From Streptomyces sp. CG4 (GTDB lineage Bacteria; Actinomycetota; Actinomycetes; Streptomycetales; Streptomycetaceae), in the NCBI RefSeq assembly GCF_041080655.1, contig NZ_CP163525.1:3162001-3226000 (forward strand): a stretch of 64,000 nt of DNA. The letters run 5' to 3'. The notes under the pieces are model-generated. The model worked only from the letters and a program-made list of their open reading frames with translations, made no database searches and was not told the DNA's origin. The translations under genes and the position numbers were made by a program. Positions 1 to 9,639 of the stretch are shown here, piece by piece (position 1 is the stretch's first letter; the number at the start of each line of letters is the position of its first letter).

Positions 1-497
1 ACGGGAACTTGACCATTCGCGCGGGCAATCTGCTCGCTTTTCAGCCAAGTCTCGCACTCAAGCAATCGATCGTGCCGGGTTTTCTGACCCTTATCGGAAC
101 CGGAAAGTTTGTGGCCGCGTCTAACGGGCCGGTGGTGTTCATGGAGCCTCCGATCCGGGTCGACCCACAGGCGCTCGTCGGGTGGGCCGACTGCCCGTCG
201 CCGTGCCATCACTACGACCACGGCTATCTGACGGGTGTGCTGGGCGGTCTACGTGCGATGACGGGCCTCGGCGGGGTTTCCGGGGAGGAGCACCAGTTCG
301 AGTTCGTGGGTGCCGGGACGGTCCTGCTGCAGTCGACGGAGACCCTCATGGAAGAGACGGCGACGGGGGTCGTACCGTCCGAACCAGGGGTACCCGGAGG
401 TGGCGGTGCGGCACCGGGCGGACACGGTCCGCAACCGTCCGGCGCACCGCGCCTTCCCGGACAGCTGGGGGACCTCCAGCGTCGCTTCGGGCTGTGA
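1..497 (+). CDS. AIM24 family protein, C-terminal part (5' end outside window)
   Basis: The reading frame is open from the first base, so the gene is cut by the window edge and the TTG at position 9 is not a real start. About 100 residues of the AIM24 (DUF124) beta-sandwich fold are visible, with the segments AGNLLAFQPSLALKQ and IRVDPQALVGWADC and a closing EFVGAGTVLLQS strand. A Gly/Pro-rich C-terminal tail of about 45 residues follows. Family members are of unknown biochemical function in bacteria. Assignment rests on these conserved phrases; the name derives from a yeast mitochondrial protein and says little about the role here. A MarR gene follows on the same strand 92 bp downstream. Confidence 0.8.
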   Translation, partial: GNLTIRAGNLLAFQPSLALKQSIVPGFLTLIGTGKFVAASNGPVVFMEPPIRVDPQALVGWADCPSPCHHYDHGYLTGVLGGLRAMTGLGGVSGEEHQFEFVGAGTVLLQSTETLMEETATGVVPSEPGVPGGGGAAPGGHGPQPSGAPRLPGQLGDLQRRFGL

Positions 498-589
498 GCG
501 GTAGTCTGCGGAGTGTGACGTCGAACGCGTGCGCACTGTCACACCATCCAAAGTAGTTCGCCATTCAACTTCTTAGGTAGACTTCATTC

Positions 590-1066
590 ATGGAGACTGA
601 GACGGCCACGCACTGGCTGACCGATGCGGAGCAGTGCGCCTGGCGCACCCACCTGGAGGTCAACAGGCTGTTGACGTACCAGCTGGAGAAGGATCTGCAG
701 CCGTTCGGCCTGACGATGAACGACTACGAGATCCTCGTGAACCTGTCCGAGTCGGACGACCTGCGCATGCGGATGAGCGACCTCGCCTCCGCGACCCTGC
801 AGTCCAAGAGCCGGCTCTCGCACCAGATCACGCGCATGGAGAACGCGAATCTGGTGCGCCGCGAGAACTGCGAGTCCGACCGGCGGGGGCTGTACGCGGT
901 GCTGACCGAGCACGGCATGGAGACGATGAAGAAGGTGGCGCCACATCATGTCGCCTCCGTGCGACGGCACTTCATCGATCTGCTGTCGCCGGAGGCGCTG
1001 ACGGAACTGGACAAGGCCCTGAAGCCGATCGCCGACCACCTGAGAGGGCAGCGGGGGCGTCCCTGA
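590..1066 (+). CDS. MarR family transcriptional regulator
   Basis: 158 residues, the usual MarR length. The winged helix spans roughly residues 50-115: the helix-turn-helix reads MSDLASATLQSKSRLSHQI and the wing contains RRENCESDRRGLYAVLTEHG, with the DxRG(L)xAVLT signature of the family. N- and C-terminal helices would form the dimer interface. ATG start, preceded by an AT-rich promoter-like stretch (around 550-585). The gene is convergent with the MFS exporter downstream (49 bp between stops), so co-regulation is possible but not shown by sequence. Ligand and targets cannot be read from sequence. Confidence 0.9.
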   Translation: METETATHWLTDAEQCAWRTHLEVNRLLTYQLEKDLQPFGLTMNDYEILVNLSESDDLRMRMSDLASATLQSKSRLSHQITRMENANLVRRENCESDRRGLYAVLTEHGMETMKKVAPHHVASVRRHFIDLLSPEALTELDKALKPIADHLRGQRGRP

Positions 1067-1114
1067 GCCCCTGAGAGGCCGAGGGTCGCGGTAGCTACGC
1101 GGGGGCCGGGTCGC

Positions 1115-2359
1115 TCACCGGCGCCGGCAAGGTGCCTCCTCCAGAGGAGGTACCCCAGCGCCGACCCGTGCCGCCCCGGCTGCACGACCGCCCGCAGCCA
1201 GGGCGGCCACGAAGGCCGCCGCGCCCGCCAGCAGGAAGCACACCCCCAGCGGCAGCCGCCCGACGAGCACCCCGACCACCATCACACCTACCGAACTCCC
1301 GGCGTTGACCCCCGTGTTCACCCACGCTCCCGCCCGAGTCCGCGAAGCGTCGTCCGCTGTCTCGTCCGCCAGCAGGTACGCCGTCGTCAGAGCGGGAGCG
1401 ATGAACGCACCGGCGCAGGCCATGGCCGCCGTGAGGGTCCACAGGCCGGGAGCCAGGCCCGCCACGGCGACCACCAGCCCCAGGCCCACGGCGAACCAGC
1501 ACAGCCGGACGCGGGCCGACGCACGCCACCGCACCGCCCCGTTGGCCAGCCCGCCCAGCGCGCTGCCCGCCGAGAGCGCGCCCAGCACCCAGGGGACCAC
1601 GTCGGGGTCGTAGGAGTGCTGCGCGGCGAAGGCCATCACGAGCAGGTCCACGCCGCTCAGGGCGAGCCCGGCGCCGGTGGCCACGACGACGGGAGCCCAC
1701 AGGCCGCGCAGGGCGCCGGCCCGTTGCCGCCCCGCAGCCCTGGGCCGGGGTCCAGGCAGTGCCGGGGACAGGGTGAAGACGCCGGTGCCGGTCACGATCA
1801 GGAACGCGCTGAGCAGGATGCCGGACGCCGGCGGCGCGAAGCCCACCAGCACGCCGATCAGCACCGGGCCGGAGACGTAGAGCAGTTCCTCGGCGACGCC
1901 GTCCAGGCTGTAGGCGCGCTGCAACAGACCCCGGTCGGGGACCAGTTCGGACCACAGGGCGCGCATCGTCGGCCCCAGCGGGGGCGCGCACGCGCCCGCG
2001 AGGGCCGCCGCGGCGCCGATGACCACCGGCGATGCCCCGGGGCGCCAGGTCAGGGCGGCCAGCGCGCACAGCAGGGTGCCGTAGAGCATCGACATGGGCA
2101 GCAGGGCACGGCGGGGGCCGTAGCGGTCGATCAGGGACGCCCGGAACGGCATCAGGAAGACCGTCGCCGCGCCGAACAGCGACATGACCGCGCCGGAGAC
2201 GGCGTAGGACCCGGTGGCCCGGGTGACGGACAGCAGTGCCGAGAGCGACACCGTGCCGTAGGACAGACGGGCCGCCAGGGCGGAGACGAAGGCGCGGCGG
2301 GCGTGCGGGACGCGCAGGACGGCGGCGTACGAGGGCCGCGAAGGGGCATGCGTGGACAT
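1115..2359 (-). CDS. MFS transporter
   Basis: 414 residues with about 12 hydrophobic segments and the MFS loop 2-3 motif near residue 77 (SLIDRYGPRRALLP). It resembles the actinobacterial drug/sugar-efflux MFS branch with small residues filling the helices; the substrate is not predictable. ATG start chosen because AGAGGA lies about 9 nt upstream. It sits downstream of meaB on the same strand with about 146 bp between them, and its 3' end faces the MarR gene. Confidence 0.85.
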   Translation of the reverse strand: MSTHAPSRPSYAAVLRVPHARRAFVSALAARLSYGTVSLSALLSVTRATGSYAVSGAVMSLFGAATVFLMPFRASLIDRYGPRRALLPMSMLYGTLLCALAALTWRPGASPVVIGAAAALAGACAPPLGPTMRALWSELVPDRGLLQRAYSLDGVAEELLYVSGPVLIGVLVGFAPPASGILLSAFLIVTGTGVFTLSPALPGPRPRAAGRQRAGALRGLWAPVVVATGAGLALSGVDLLVMAFAAQHSYDPDVVPWVLGALSAGSALGGLANGAVRWRASARVRLCWFAVGLGLVVAVAGLAPGLWTLTAAMACAGAFIAPALTTAYLLADETADDASRTRAGAWVNTGVNAGSSVGVMVVGVLVGRLPLGVCFLLAGAAAFVAALAAGGRAAGAARVGAGVPPLEEAPCRRR

Positions 2360-2505
2360 GCTGAAGTTCCTCTGTGGGAGGCGGAAGAGGGGACACCGAA
2401 GGACGCGAGGGCCTGATCGGCTCTCTCGCGGTCCGGTGTGCGCTCTACGCCAAGGTGAGGAACATGCTCGTCAATCTAGCACCGAGATCGCCCGGTTGAG
2501 GGAAC

Positions 2506-3462
2506 TCAGCTCTGCGTCAGGCCCGCCACCAGTTCGTCCGCCGCGCGGTACGGGTCCAGTTCGCCCGCGACGATCCGCTCCGCGAGGGCGCTCAGGCGGC
2601 GGTCGCCGTGCAGGTCGCCGATGCGCTCGCGCAGCGCCGTGACGGCGATGGTCTCCACCTCGCGGGCCGCGCGGGCCCTGCGGCGCTCGGCGAGCACACC
2701 GCGCTCCTCCATCCAGGCGCGGTGCTTCTCCAGGGCCTCCACGACCTCGTCGATGCCCTCGGCGCGGGCCGCGACGGTCTTCACGATCGGCGGGCGCCAG
2801 TCGCCGGGGCCGCGGGACTCGCCGAGGCCCAGCATGTGGTTCAGCTCGCGGGCCGTGGCGTCGGCGCCGTCCCGGTCGGCCTTGTTGACGACGTACACGT
2901 CGCCGATCTCCAGGATGCCCGCCTTCGCCGCCTGGATGCCGTCGCCCATGCCCGGGGCCAGCAGGACCACCGACGTGTCCGCCTGGGAGGCGATCTCCAC
3001 CTCCGACTGGCCGACGCCCACCGTCTCGACCAGGATCACGTCGCAGCCTGCCGCGTCGAGGACCCGGATCGCCTGCGGGGCCGCCCAGGCGAGGCCGCCC
3101 AGGTGGCCGCGGGTGGCCATCGAGCGGATGTAGACCCCGGGGTCCGACGCGTGCTCCGACATCCGCACCCGGTCGCCGAGCAGGGCGCCGCCGGAGAACG
3201 GGGAGGACGGGTCGACGGCCAGGACGCCGACCCGCTTTCCCTGTTTGCGATAGGCAGTCACGAGCGCCGAGGTGGAGGTCGACTTGCCGACGCCCGGGGA
3301 GCCCGTGAGACCGACCACATAGGCGTTGCCGGTCAGCGGGGCCAGGGCCGCCATGACCTCCCTGAGCTGCGGGGACGCCCCCTCCACCAGGGAGATCAGC
3401 CGGGCCACGGCCCGCGGCCGGCCTTCCCTGGCCCCGGCCACCAGAGAGGAGACGTCCTGCAT
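2506..3462 (-). CDS. meaB: Methylmalonyl-CoA mutase-associated GTPase MeaB
   Basis: 318 residues, G3E-type P-loop GTPase that protects and reloads adenosylcobalamin-dependent methylmalonyl-CoA mutase. Visible: Walker A GSPGVGKS (residues 54-61), VDPSSPFSGGALLGDRVRM (about 83-101), the Walker B region VETVGVGQSEVE (145-156) and the guanine-specificity NKAD (193-196). A C-terminal helical dimerisation arm follows. The start ATG is 48 bp after the acetyltransferase stop on the same strand, so the two are probably one transcript. The mutase itself is not in the window, but epimerase and cobalamin adenosyltransferase genes are. Confidence 0.96.
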   Translation of the reverse strand: MQDVSSLVAGAREGRPRAVARLISLVEGASPQLREVMAALAPLTGNAYVVGLTGSPGVGKSTSTSALVTAYRKQGKRVGVLAVDPSSPFSGGALLGDRVRMSEHASDPGVYIRSMATRGHLGGLAWAAPQAIRVLDAAGCDVILVETVGVGQSEVEIASQADTSVVLLAPGMGDGIQAAKAGILEIGDVYVVNKADRDGADATARELNHMLGLGESRGPGDWRPPIVKTVAARAEGIDEVVEALEKHRAWMEERGVLAERRRARAAREVETIAVTALRERIGDLHGDRRLSALAERIVAGELDPYRAADELVAGLTQS

Positions 3463-3510
3463 CCGACAACTCCGTTCACTTCAGCAACGTACAGATCGAC
3501 GAGGGAACAC

Positions 3511-4710
3511 TCAGGCCTTCGGCACCCGCACGATGAGCGCGTCGCCCTGGCCGCCACCGCCGCACAGCGCGGCCGCGCCGACACCGCCGCCGCGGCGCTT
3601 GAGTTCGAGCGCCAAGTGGAGCACGAGACGGGCGCCGGACATGCCGATCGGGTGGCCCAGCGCGATCGCGCCGCCGTTGACGTTCACCCTTTCCGTGGAC
3701 ACGCCGAGGTCCTTCATTGACTGCACGGCGACCGCGGCGAAGGCCTCGTTGATCTCGATGAGGTCGAGGTCGGAGACCTCCAGGCCGTCCTTCTTCAGGG
3801 CGTGCAGTATGGCGTTGGACGGCTGGGACTGCAGGGAGTTGTCCGGGCCGGCCACATTGCCGTGCGCGCCGATCTCGGCGAGCCAGGTCAGGCCGAGCTC
3901 CTCGGCCTTGGCCTTGCTCATCACGACCACGGCGGCCGCACCGTCGGAGATCTGCGAGGAGGTGCCGGCGGTGATCGTGCCCTCGCGGGAGAAGGCCGGG
4001 CGGAGCTTGCCGAGGGACTCCACCGTGGTGTCGCCGCGGATGCCCTCGTCCTTGCTGAACAGGACCGGGTCGCCCTTGCGCTGCGGGATCTCCACCGGGG
4101 TGATCTCGGCCTCGAACAGGCCGTTCTTCTGCGCGGCGGCGGCCCGCTGGTGGGACAGGGCGGCGATCTCGTCCTGCTCGGGGCGGCCGATGCCGAGGCG
4201 GGTGTTGTGCTTCTCGGTGGACTCGCCCATGGCGATGCCCTCGAAGGAGTCGGTCAGGCCGTCGTGGGCCATCGCGTCGAGCATCTCCACGGCGCCGTAC
4301 TTGAAGCCCTCGCGGGACTTCGGCAGCAGGTGCGGGGCGTTGGTCATGGACTCCTGGCCGCCGGCCACGACGATGTCGAACTCGCCGGCGCGGATCAGCT
4401 GGTCGGCCAGGGCGATGGCGTCGAGGCCGGAGAGACACACCTTGTTGACGGTGAGCGCCGGGACGTTCATCGGGATGCCGGCCTTGACGGCGGCCTGGCG
4501 GGCCGGGATCTGACCGGCGCCGGCCTGCAGCACCTGGCCCATGATCACGTACTGCACCTGGTCGCCGCCGATCCCCGCACGGTCGAGGGCGGCCTTGATC
4601 GCGAAGCCGCCCAGGTCGGCCCCGGAGAAGGACTTGAGGGAGCCGAGAAGTCGTCCCATGGGCGTGCGAGCGCCCGCGACGATCACGGAGCTGGTCGTTC
4701 CAGAAGGCAT
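3511..4710 (-). CDS. Acetyl-CoA C-acetyltransferase (thiolase)
   Basis: 399 residues, the normal thiolase length when started at the ATG at 4710 ([19 protein letters not shown]); a longer in-frame extension to 4881 has no family similarity. A ribosome site AAGGGG lies 10 nt before this ATG. Catalytic residues: the acyl-accepting Cys92 in [11 protein letters not shown], the NEAFAAV segment, the active His in [16 protein letters not shown] and the second Cys in [11 protein letters not shown]. It condenses or cleaves acetoacetyl-CoA and related 3-ketoacyl-CoAs. Divergent from the epimerase gene across a 148-bp shared promoter region and upstream of meaB. Confidence 0.95.
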   Translation of the reverse strand: MPSGTTSSVIVAGARTPMGRLLGSLKSFSGADLGGFAIKAALDRAGIGGDQVQYVIMGQVLQAGAGQIPARQAAVKAGIPMNVPALTVNKVCLSGLDAIALADQLIRAGEFDIVVAGGQESMTNAPHLLPKSREGFKYGAVEMLDAMAHDGLTDSFEGIAMGESTEKHNTRLGIGRPEQDEIAALSHQRAAAAQKNGLFEAEITPVEIPQRKGDPVLFSKDEGIRGDTTVESLGKLRPAFSREGTITAGTSSQISDGAAAVVVMSKAKAEELGLTWLAEIGAHGNVAGPDNSLQSQPSNAILHALKKDGLEVSDLDLIEINEAFAAVAVQSMKDLGVSTERVNVNGGAIALGHPIGMSGARLVLHLALELKRRGGGVGAAALCGGGGQGDALIVRVPKA

Positions 4711-4858
4711 GAGCTGCGATCCCCTTACCGGCCTGCACAGCCGAGGAGTGAACGAGGGTTTACTTCGAATGTACTGATGGCACTCCGTGCCGTCACCGGG
4801 CCGTCGGTGTGATCGCGCGCACGTTGCGTAACCATGCGCGGCGCGCTGCACTGAATCC

Positions 4859-5299
4859 ATGCTGACGCGAATCGACCACATCGGGATCGCCTGCCACGAC
4901 CTCGACGCGACCGTCGAGTTCTACAAGGCGACGTACGGCTTCGAGGTGTTCCACACCGAGGTCAACGAGGAGCAGGGCGTGCGCGAGGCCATGCTCAAGA
5001 TCAACGAGACCTCGGACGGCGGCGCCTCCTACCTCCAGCTGCTGGAGCCGACCCGCGAGGACTCCGCGGTCGGCAAGTGGCTGGCCAAGAACGGCGAGGG
5101 CGTCCACCACATCGCCTTCGGCACGGCCGATGTCGACACCGACTCCGAGGAGATCCGCGGCAAGGGCGTACGCGTGCTGTACGACGAGCCCCGGCGCGGT
5201 TCCATGGGGTCGCGGATCACCTTCCTGCACCCCAAGGACTGCCACGGCGTCCTGACAGAACTGGTCACTTCGGCCCCGGTTGAGTCGCCCGAGCACTGA
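4859..5299 (+). CDS. mce: Methylmalonyl-CoA epimerase
   Basis: 146 residues, a two-module VOC/glyoxalase fold enzyme interconverting (2R)- and (2S)-methylmalonyl-CoA. Visible metal-ligand and signature regions: [13 protein letters not shown] at the N-terminus, YLQLLEP in the middle, [13 protein letters not shown], and [15 protein letters not shown] near the end. ATG start at the typical family position. It faces away from the thiolase-meaB pair with which it belongs functionally, and is followed by a strong hairpin at 5331-5361. Confidence 0.96.
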   Translation: MLTRIDHIGIACHDLDATVEFYKATYGFEVFHTEVNEEQGVREAMLKINETSDGGASYLQLLEPTREDSAVGKWLAKNGEGVHHIAFGTADVDTDSEEIRGKGVRVLYDEPRRGSMGSRITFLHPKDCHGVLTELVTSAPVESPEH

Positions 5300-5330
5300 C
5301 CCCCGTACATAAGGGCCGGTAGGGTTGGGG

Positions 5331-5361
5331 GCGGTCGTCCCTCAGGACCGGGGACGACCGC
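5331..5361 (+). terminator. Hairpin terminator after mce
   Basis: Perfect 11-bp inverted repeat GCGGTCGTCCC / GGGACGACCGC with a 9-nt loop, 31 nt after the mce stop. It lacks a T-run, as is common for terminators in GC-rich actinomycetes. Confidence 0.7.
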
Positions 5362-5507
5362 ATGCCGGGGTCCGGGTTTCGGGGGACGAGCGTCGGGGCA
5401 GCAGCCCGTGCTCCGCCGTTGATCTGACACCATTCCCCGGGGGCCCCGTTCGGCGGATGGACGGAGCTCGTTGGAGAAGCTGACCAGGGGACGGATGGGA
5501 CCGCGCA

Positions 5508-8500
5508 GTGCGGGGCTACGAGAGCCAGGAGCGAGAGCCGGCGGCTGACGTCGACCACCTCTCTCGGTTCGAGGCCGAGATGAAGCGGCTGAAGACCGAG
5601 CGGGAAAAGGCGATCCAGCACGCCGAGGACCTCGGCTACCAGGTCGAGGTGCTGCGCGCCAAGCTGCACGAGGCGCGCCGCACCCTCATGACCCGGCCCG
5701 CCTTCGACGGCGGTGACATCGGCTATCAGGCCGAGCAGTTGCTCCGCAATGCCCAGATCCAGGCCGACCAGCTGCGCCAGGAAGCCGAGCGGATGGCCGC
5801 GGAGGCCCGCGCGCAGACGCAGCGGATCCTGCAGGAGCACGCCGAGCAGGCCGCCCGGCTCCAGGCCGAACTGCACCAGGAGGCGGTCACCCGGCGCCAG
5901 CAGCTCGACCAGGAGCTGGCCGAGCGCCGCGCCACCGTCGAGTCGCACGTCAACGAGAACGTGGCCTGGGCGGAGCAGCTGCGCGCCCGCACCGAGCAGC
6001 AGGCCCGCCGGCTCCTCGACGAGTCCCGCGCCGAGGCCGACCAGGCGATGGCCACCGCCCGCGCGGAGGCCGAGCGGCTCACCCGGGAGGCCCGCGAGCG
6101 GCTGCAGAACGACGCCGAGGCGGCTCGCACCGAGGCCGAGCAGATCCTGCGCCGCGCCCGCACGGACGCCGAGCGCCTGCTGAACGCGGCGTCCACGCAG
6201 GCCCAGGAGGCCACCGACCACGCCGAGCAGCTGCGTACCAGCACGGCCAGCGAGTCGGACGCGGCCCGCCGGCAGTCCGCCGAGCTGAGCCGGGCCGCCG
6301 AGGAGCGGATGACGGCGGCCGAGGAGGCGCTGCGCAAGGCGCAGGCCGAGGCCGAGAAGCTGGTCACCGAGGCCGAGCAGGCCGCCGCCAAGACGCTGGC
6401 GAGCGCCGAGGCCGCGGGCGAGGCCCGCACGCGCACGGCGAAGGAGCAGGTCGCCCGGCTGGTCGAGGAGGCCACCAAGGAGGCCGAGACCACCAGGGGC
6501 GAGGCCGAACAGCTCGTCGCCGACGCGCGGGCCGAGGCCGAGAAGATCGTCGCGGAGGCCTCCGAGAAGGCCCGCACGGTCACCGCCGAGGAGAGCGCGA
6601 CCCAGCTGTCCAAGGCCGCCAAGACGGCCGAGGACGTGCTCAACAAGGCGTCGGAGGAGGCCAAGAACACCACCAAGGCCGCGGCCGAGGAAGCCGAGCG
6701 GATCCGCACCGAGGCCGAGGCCGAGGCGGACCGGCTGCGCGCCGAGGCGCACGACATCGCCGAGCAGCTCAAGGGCGCGGCGAAGGACGACACCAAGGAG
6801 TACCGCGCCAAGACGGTCGAGCTGCAGGAGGAGGCCCGCCGGCTGCGCGGCGAGGCCGAGCAGCTGCGCGCCGACGCGGTCGCCGAGGGCGAGTCGATCC
6901 GCGCGGAGGCCCGCCGGGAGGCGGTGGCGCAGATCGAGGAGGCGGCCAGGTCCGCCGAGGAGCTGCTGGCCAAGGCCAAGGCGGACGCCGACGAGCTGCG
7001 GCAGACCGCGACCACCGACAGCGAGAAGGTCCGCACCGAGGCCATCGAGCGGGCCACCGGCCTGCGCCGGCAGGCCGAGGAGACCCTGGACCGCGCCCGC
7101 AAGGAAGCCGAGCGGCTGCGCGCCGAGGCCGACGAGCAGGCCGAGACGGTCCGTACGGACGCCGAGACCGCCGCGCGTGAACTGCGCGAGGAGACCGAGC
7201 GCGGCGTCGAGGCCCGCCGTGCCGAGGCCGCCGAGGAGCTGACGCGGCTGCAGACCGAGGCGCAGGAGCGGCTCGAGTCGGCCGAACAGGCGCTGACCGA
7301 GGCCCGCGAGGACGCCGGCCGGATCCGCCGTGAGGCCGGCGAGGAGAGCGAACGGCTGCGCGCCGAGGCGGCGGAGCGGATCCGCACCCTCCAGGAACAG
7401 GCCGAGGCCGAGGCCGAACGGCTGCGCTCCGAGGCCGCGTCCGACGCGTCCGCCTCCCGCGCCGAGGGCGAGGCCGTCGCCGTACGGCTGCGCTCCGAGG
7501 CTGCCGCCGAGGCCGAGCGGCTGAAGGCGGAGGCGCAGGAGACCGCCGACCGGGTGCGCGCCGAGGCACAGGCCGCCGCCGAGCGGCTCGGCGCGGAGGC
7601 GTCCGAGACGCTGGCCGCCGCCCAGGAGGAGGCCGTCCGGCGCCGCCGTGAGGCCGAGGAGACGCTCGGGTCCGCCCGCGAAGAGGCCGACCAGGAGCGG
7701 CTGCGGGCCCGCGAGCAGAGCGAGGAGCTGCTGGCCTCCGCCCGCAAGCGGGTCGAGGACGCACAGGCCGAGGCGGTCCGGCTGGTCGAGGAGGCCGACC
7801 GGCGCGCCACCGAGATGGTCTCCGCCGCCGAACAGCACGCCCAGCAGGTACGGGACTCCGTCGCCGGGCTGCACGAGCAGGCGCAGGAGGAGATCACCGG
7901 GCTGCGCTCGGCCGCCGAGCACGCCGCGGACCGTACGCGGCGGGAGGCCGAGGAGGAGGCGGACCGGGTCCGCACCGACGCCTACGCCGAGCGGGAGCGG
8001 GCGAGCGAGGACGCCGCGCGGATCCGGCGCGAGGCGAATGAGGAGACGGAGGCCGCCAAGGCGCTGGCCGAGCGTACGGTCGCGGAGGCGATCGGGGAGG
8101 CCGAGCGGCTGCGCGCGGACACGTCCGAGTACGCCCAGCGGGTGCGCACGGAGGCCTCGGACGCGCTCGCCGAGGCCGACCAGGCGGCGGCCCGCACCCG
8201 GGCGGACGCCCGCGAGGACGCCAACCGCATCCGCTCGGACGCGGCGACCCAGGCCGACACCCTCATCACCGAGGCCCGTAACGAGGCCGAGCGGCTCACC
8301 ACCGAGACGGCCGCGGAGACCGACCGGCTGCGCACGGAGGCGCTGACCGAGGCCGAGCGGCTCACGACGGAGACCGCGGCCGAGGCCGAGCGGGTGCGCA
8401 CCGAGTCCCTCGCCGAGGCGGACCGGGTGCGCACGGAGGCCCGGGCGGCCGCCGAGCAGCTCATGGGCGAGGCCACCGGCGAGGCCGAGCGGCTGCGTGC

Positions 8501-9455
8501 CGAGGCCGCCGAGACGGTCGGCTCGGCCCGGCAGCACGCCGAGCGGGTGCGGGCGGAGGCCAGGCGGCTCAAGGCGGACGCGGAGGCGGAGGCCGAACGG
8601 CTCGTCAGCTCCGCGCGCGAGGAGTCCGAGCGCACCCTGGACGAGGCCCGCAAGGACGCCAACAAGCGGCGTTCGGAGGCGGCCGAGCAGGTCGACACGC
8701 TCATCACCGAGACCACGGCCGAGGCGGACAAGCTGCTCGGTGAGGCGCAGCAGCAGGCGCTGAAGACCACCGCGGACGCCGAGTCGCAGGCCGACACGAT
8801 GGTCGGCGTGGCCCGCAGCGAGGCCGAGCGGATCGTCTCCGAGGCGACCGTCGAGGGCAACTCGCTCGTGGAGAAGGCCCGCACGGACGCCGACGAGCTG
8901 CTGGTCGGTGCCCGCCGGGACGCGACCGCGATAAGGGAGCGGGCGGAGGAGCTGCGCGACCGCATCACCACCGAGATCGAGGAGCTGCACGAGCGGGCCC
9001 GCCGCGAGGCCGCGGAGACCATGAAGTCCACCGGCGACCGCTGTGACGCGCTCATCAAGGCCGCCGAGGAGCAGCTGGAGAAGGCGGAGGCGAAGGCCAA
9101 GGAGCTGGTGTCGGAGGCGAACTCCGAGGCGGGCAAGGTGCGTATCGCCGCCGTCAAGAAGGCGGAGGGGCTGCTCAAGGAGGCCGAGCTGAAGAAGGCC
9201 AGCCTGGTCAAGGAGGCCGAGGAGCTCAAGGCCGAGGCGATCCGCGAGGCGCGGCGCACGGTCGAGGAGGGCAAGCGCGAGCTGGAGGTCCTGGTGCGCC
9301 GGCGTGAGGACATCAACGCCGAGATCTCCCGTGTCCAGGACGTCCTGGAGGCGTTGGAGTCCTTCGAGGCCCCGTCGTCCGGCAAGGACGGCGGAGTCAA
9401 GGCCGGTGCGACGGTGGGTGCCCCCCGTTCGGGTGGCAAGTCGTCAGAGGGCTAG
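5508..9455 (+). CDS. scy: Scy, giant coiled-coil polarity/cytoskeletal organiser
   Basis: 1315 residues, close to the roughly 1326 I recall for S. coelicolor Scy. GTG start; the N-terminus (RGYESQEREPAADVDHLSRFEAEMKRLK, split here across two motifs) is a short DivIVA-like coiled coil, followed from about residue 90 by more than 1100 residues of uninterrupted Ala/Glu/Arg-rich coiled coil built on EAERLRAEA-like units. The family is known for a 51-residue repeat. Scy is the molecular assembler of the tip-organising centre: it binds DivIVA and FilP and marks new hyphal tips. The final 40 residues are Gly/Ser/Lys-rich. A hairpin follows and filP lies 184 bp downstream. Confidence 0.95.
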   Translation: MRGYESQEREPAADVDHLSRFEAEMKRLKTEREKAIQHAEDLGYQVEVLRAKLHEARRTLMTRPAFDGGDIGYQAEQLLRNAQIQADQLRQEAERMAAEARAQTQRILQEHAEQAARLQAELHQEAVTRRQQLDQELAERRATVESHVNENVAWAEQLRARTEQQARRLLDESRAEADQAMATARAEAERLTREARERLQNDAEAARTEAEQILRRARTDAERLLNAASTQAQEATDHAEQLRTSTASESDAARRQSAELSRAAEERMTAAEEALRKAQAEAEKLVTEAEQAAAKTLASAEAAGEARTRTAKEQVARLVEEATKEAETTRGEAEQLVADARAEAEKIVAEASEKARTVTAEESATQLSKAAKTAEDVLNKASEEAKNTTKAAAEEAERIRTEAEAEADRLRAEAHDIAEQLKGAAKDDTKEYRAKTVELQEEARRLRGEAEQLRADAVAEGESIRAEARREAVAQIEEAARSAEELLAKAKADADELRQTATTDSEKVRTEAIERATGLRRQAEETLDRARKEAERLRAEADEQAETVRTDAETAARELREETERGVEARRAEAAEELTRLQTEAQERLESAEQALTEAREDAGRIRREAGEESERLRAEAAERIRTLQEQAEAEAERLRSEAASDASASRAEGEAVAVRLRSEAAAEAERLKAEAQETADRVRAEAQAAAERLGAEASETLAAAQEEAVRRRREAEETLGSAREEADQERLRAREQSEELLASARKRVEDAQAEAVRLVEEADRRATEMVSAAEQHAQQVRDSVAGLHEQAQEEITGLRSAAEHAADRTRREAEEEADRVRTDAYAERERASEDAARIRREANEETEAAKALAERTVAEAIGEAERLRADTSEYAQRVRTEASDALAEADQAAARTRADAREDANRIRSDAATQADTLITEARNEAERLTTETAAETDRLRTEALTEAERLTTETAAEAERVRTESLAEADRVRTEARAAAEQLMGEATGEAERLRAEAAETVGSARQHAERVRAEARRLKADAEAEAERLVSSAREESERTLDEARKDANKRRSEAAEQVDTLITETTAEADKLLGEAQQQALKTTADAESQADTMVGVARSEAERIVSEATVEGNSLVEKARTDADELLVGARRDATAIRERAEELRDRITTEIEELHERARREAAETMKSTGDRCDALIKAAEEQLEKAEAKAKELVSEANSEAGKVRIAAVKKAEGLLKEAELKKASLVKEAEELKAEAIREARRTVEEGKRELEVLVRRREDINAEISRVQDVLEALESFEAPSSGKDGGVKAGATVGAPRSGGKSSEG

Positions 9456-9482
9456 CGCGAGAGGCACGTTCCGGTGTCTTCT

Positions 9483-9516
9483 GGGGGCTTTGCCCGACTC
9501 TTTTGGCAAGCCCCCC
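9483..9516 (+). terminator. Hairpin after scy
   Basis: GGGGGCTTTGCC and GGCAAGCCCCCC pair over 11 bp with one bulged T and a 10-nt loop, 28 nt after the scy stop. It separates scy from filP, which therefore probably has its own promoter in 9517-9639. Confidence 0.6.
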
Positions 9517-9639
9517 GGCCATCCGCCACCCGAAAGAGGTCTCATTCTCCAGATCAAACACGTATCCGCTCGATGACACACCGCTTCGGCCCCTAGGATT
9601 CCCCCTATCACCTCACCGGTCTCATTCGACAGGAACCCC

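Noticed and set aside
5265..8990. A 1241-codon open frame on the minus strand opposite scy
   Set aside because: It is the antisense of the repetitive GAG/GCC/CGG codons of scy, giving a Leu/Gly/Arg pattern with no family similarity. Strong coding evidence favours scy.
5508..9455. Possible CRISPR or satellite array in the repetitive scy DNA
   Set aside because: Repeats are codon-level coiled-coil periodicity (GAGGCCGAGCGGCTG-like) without constant-length spacers.
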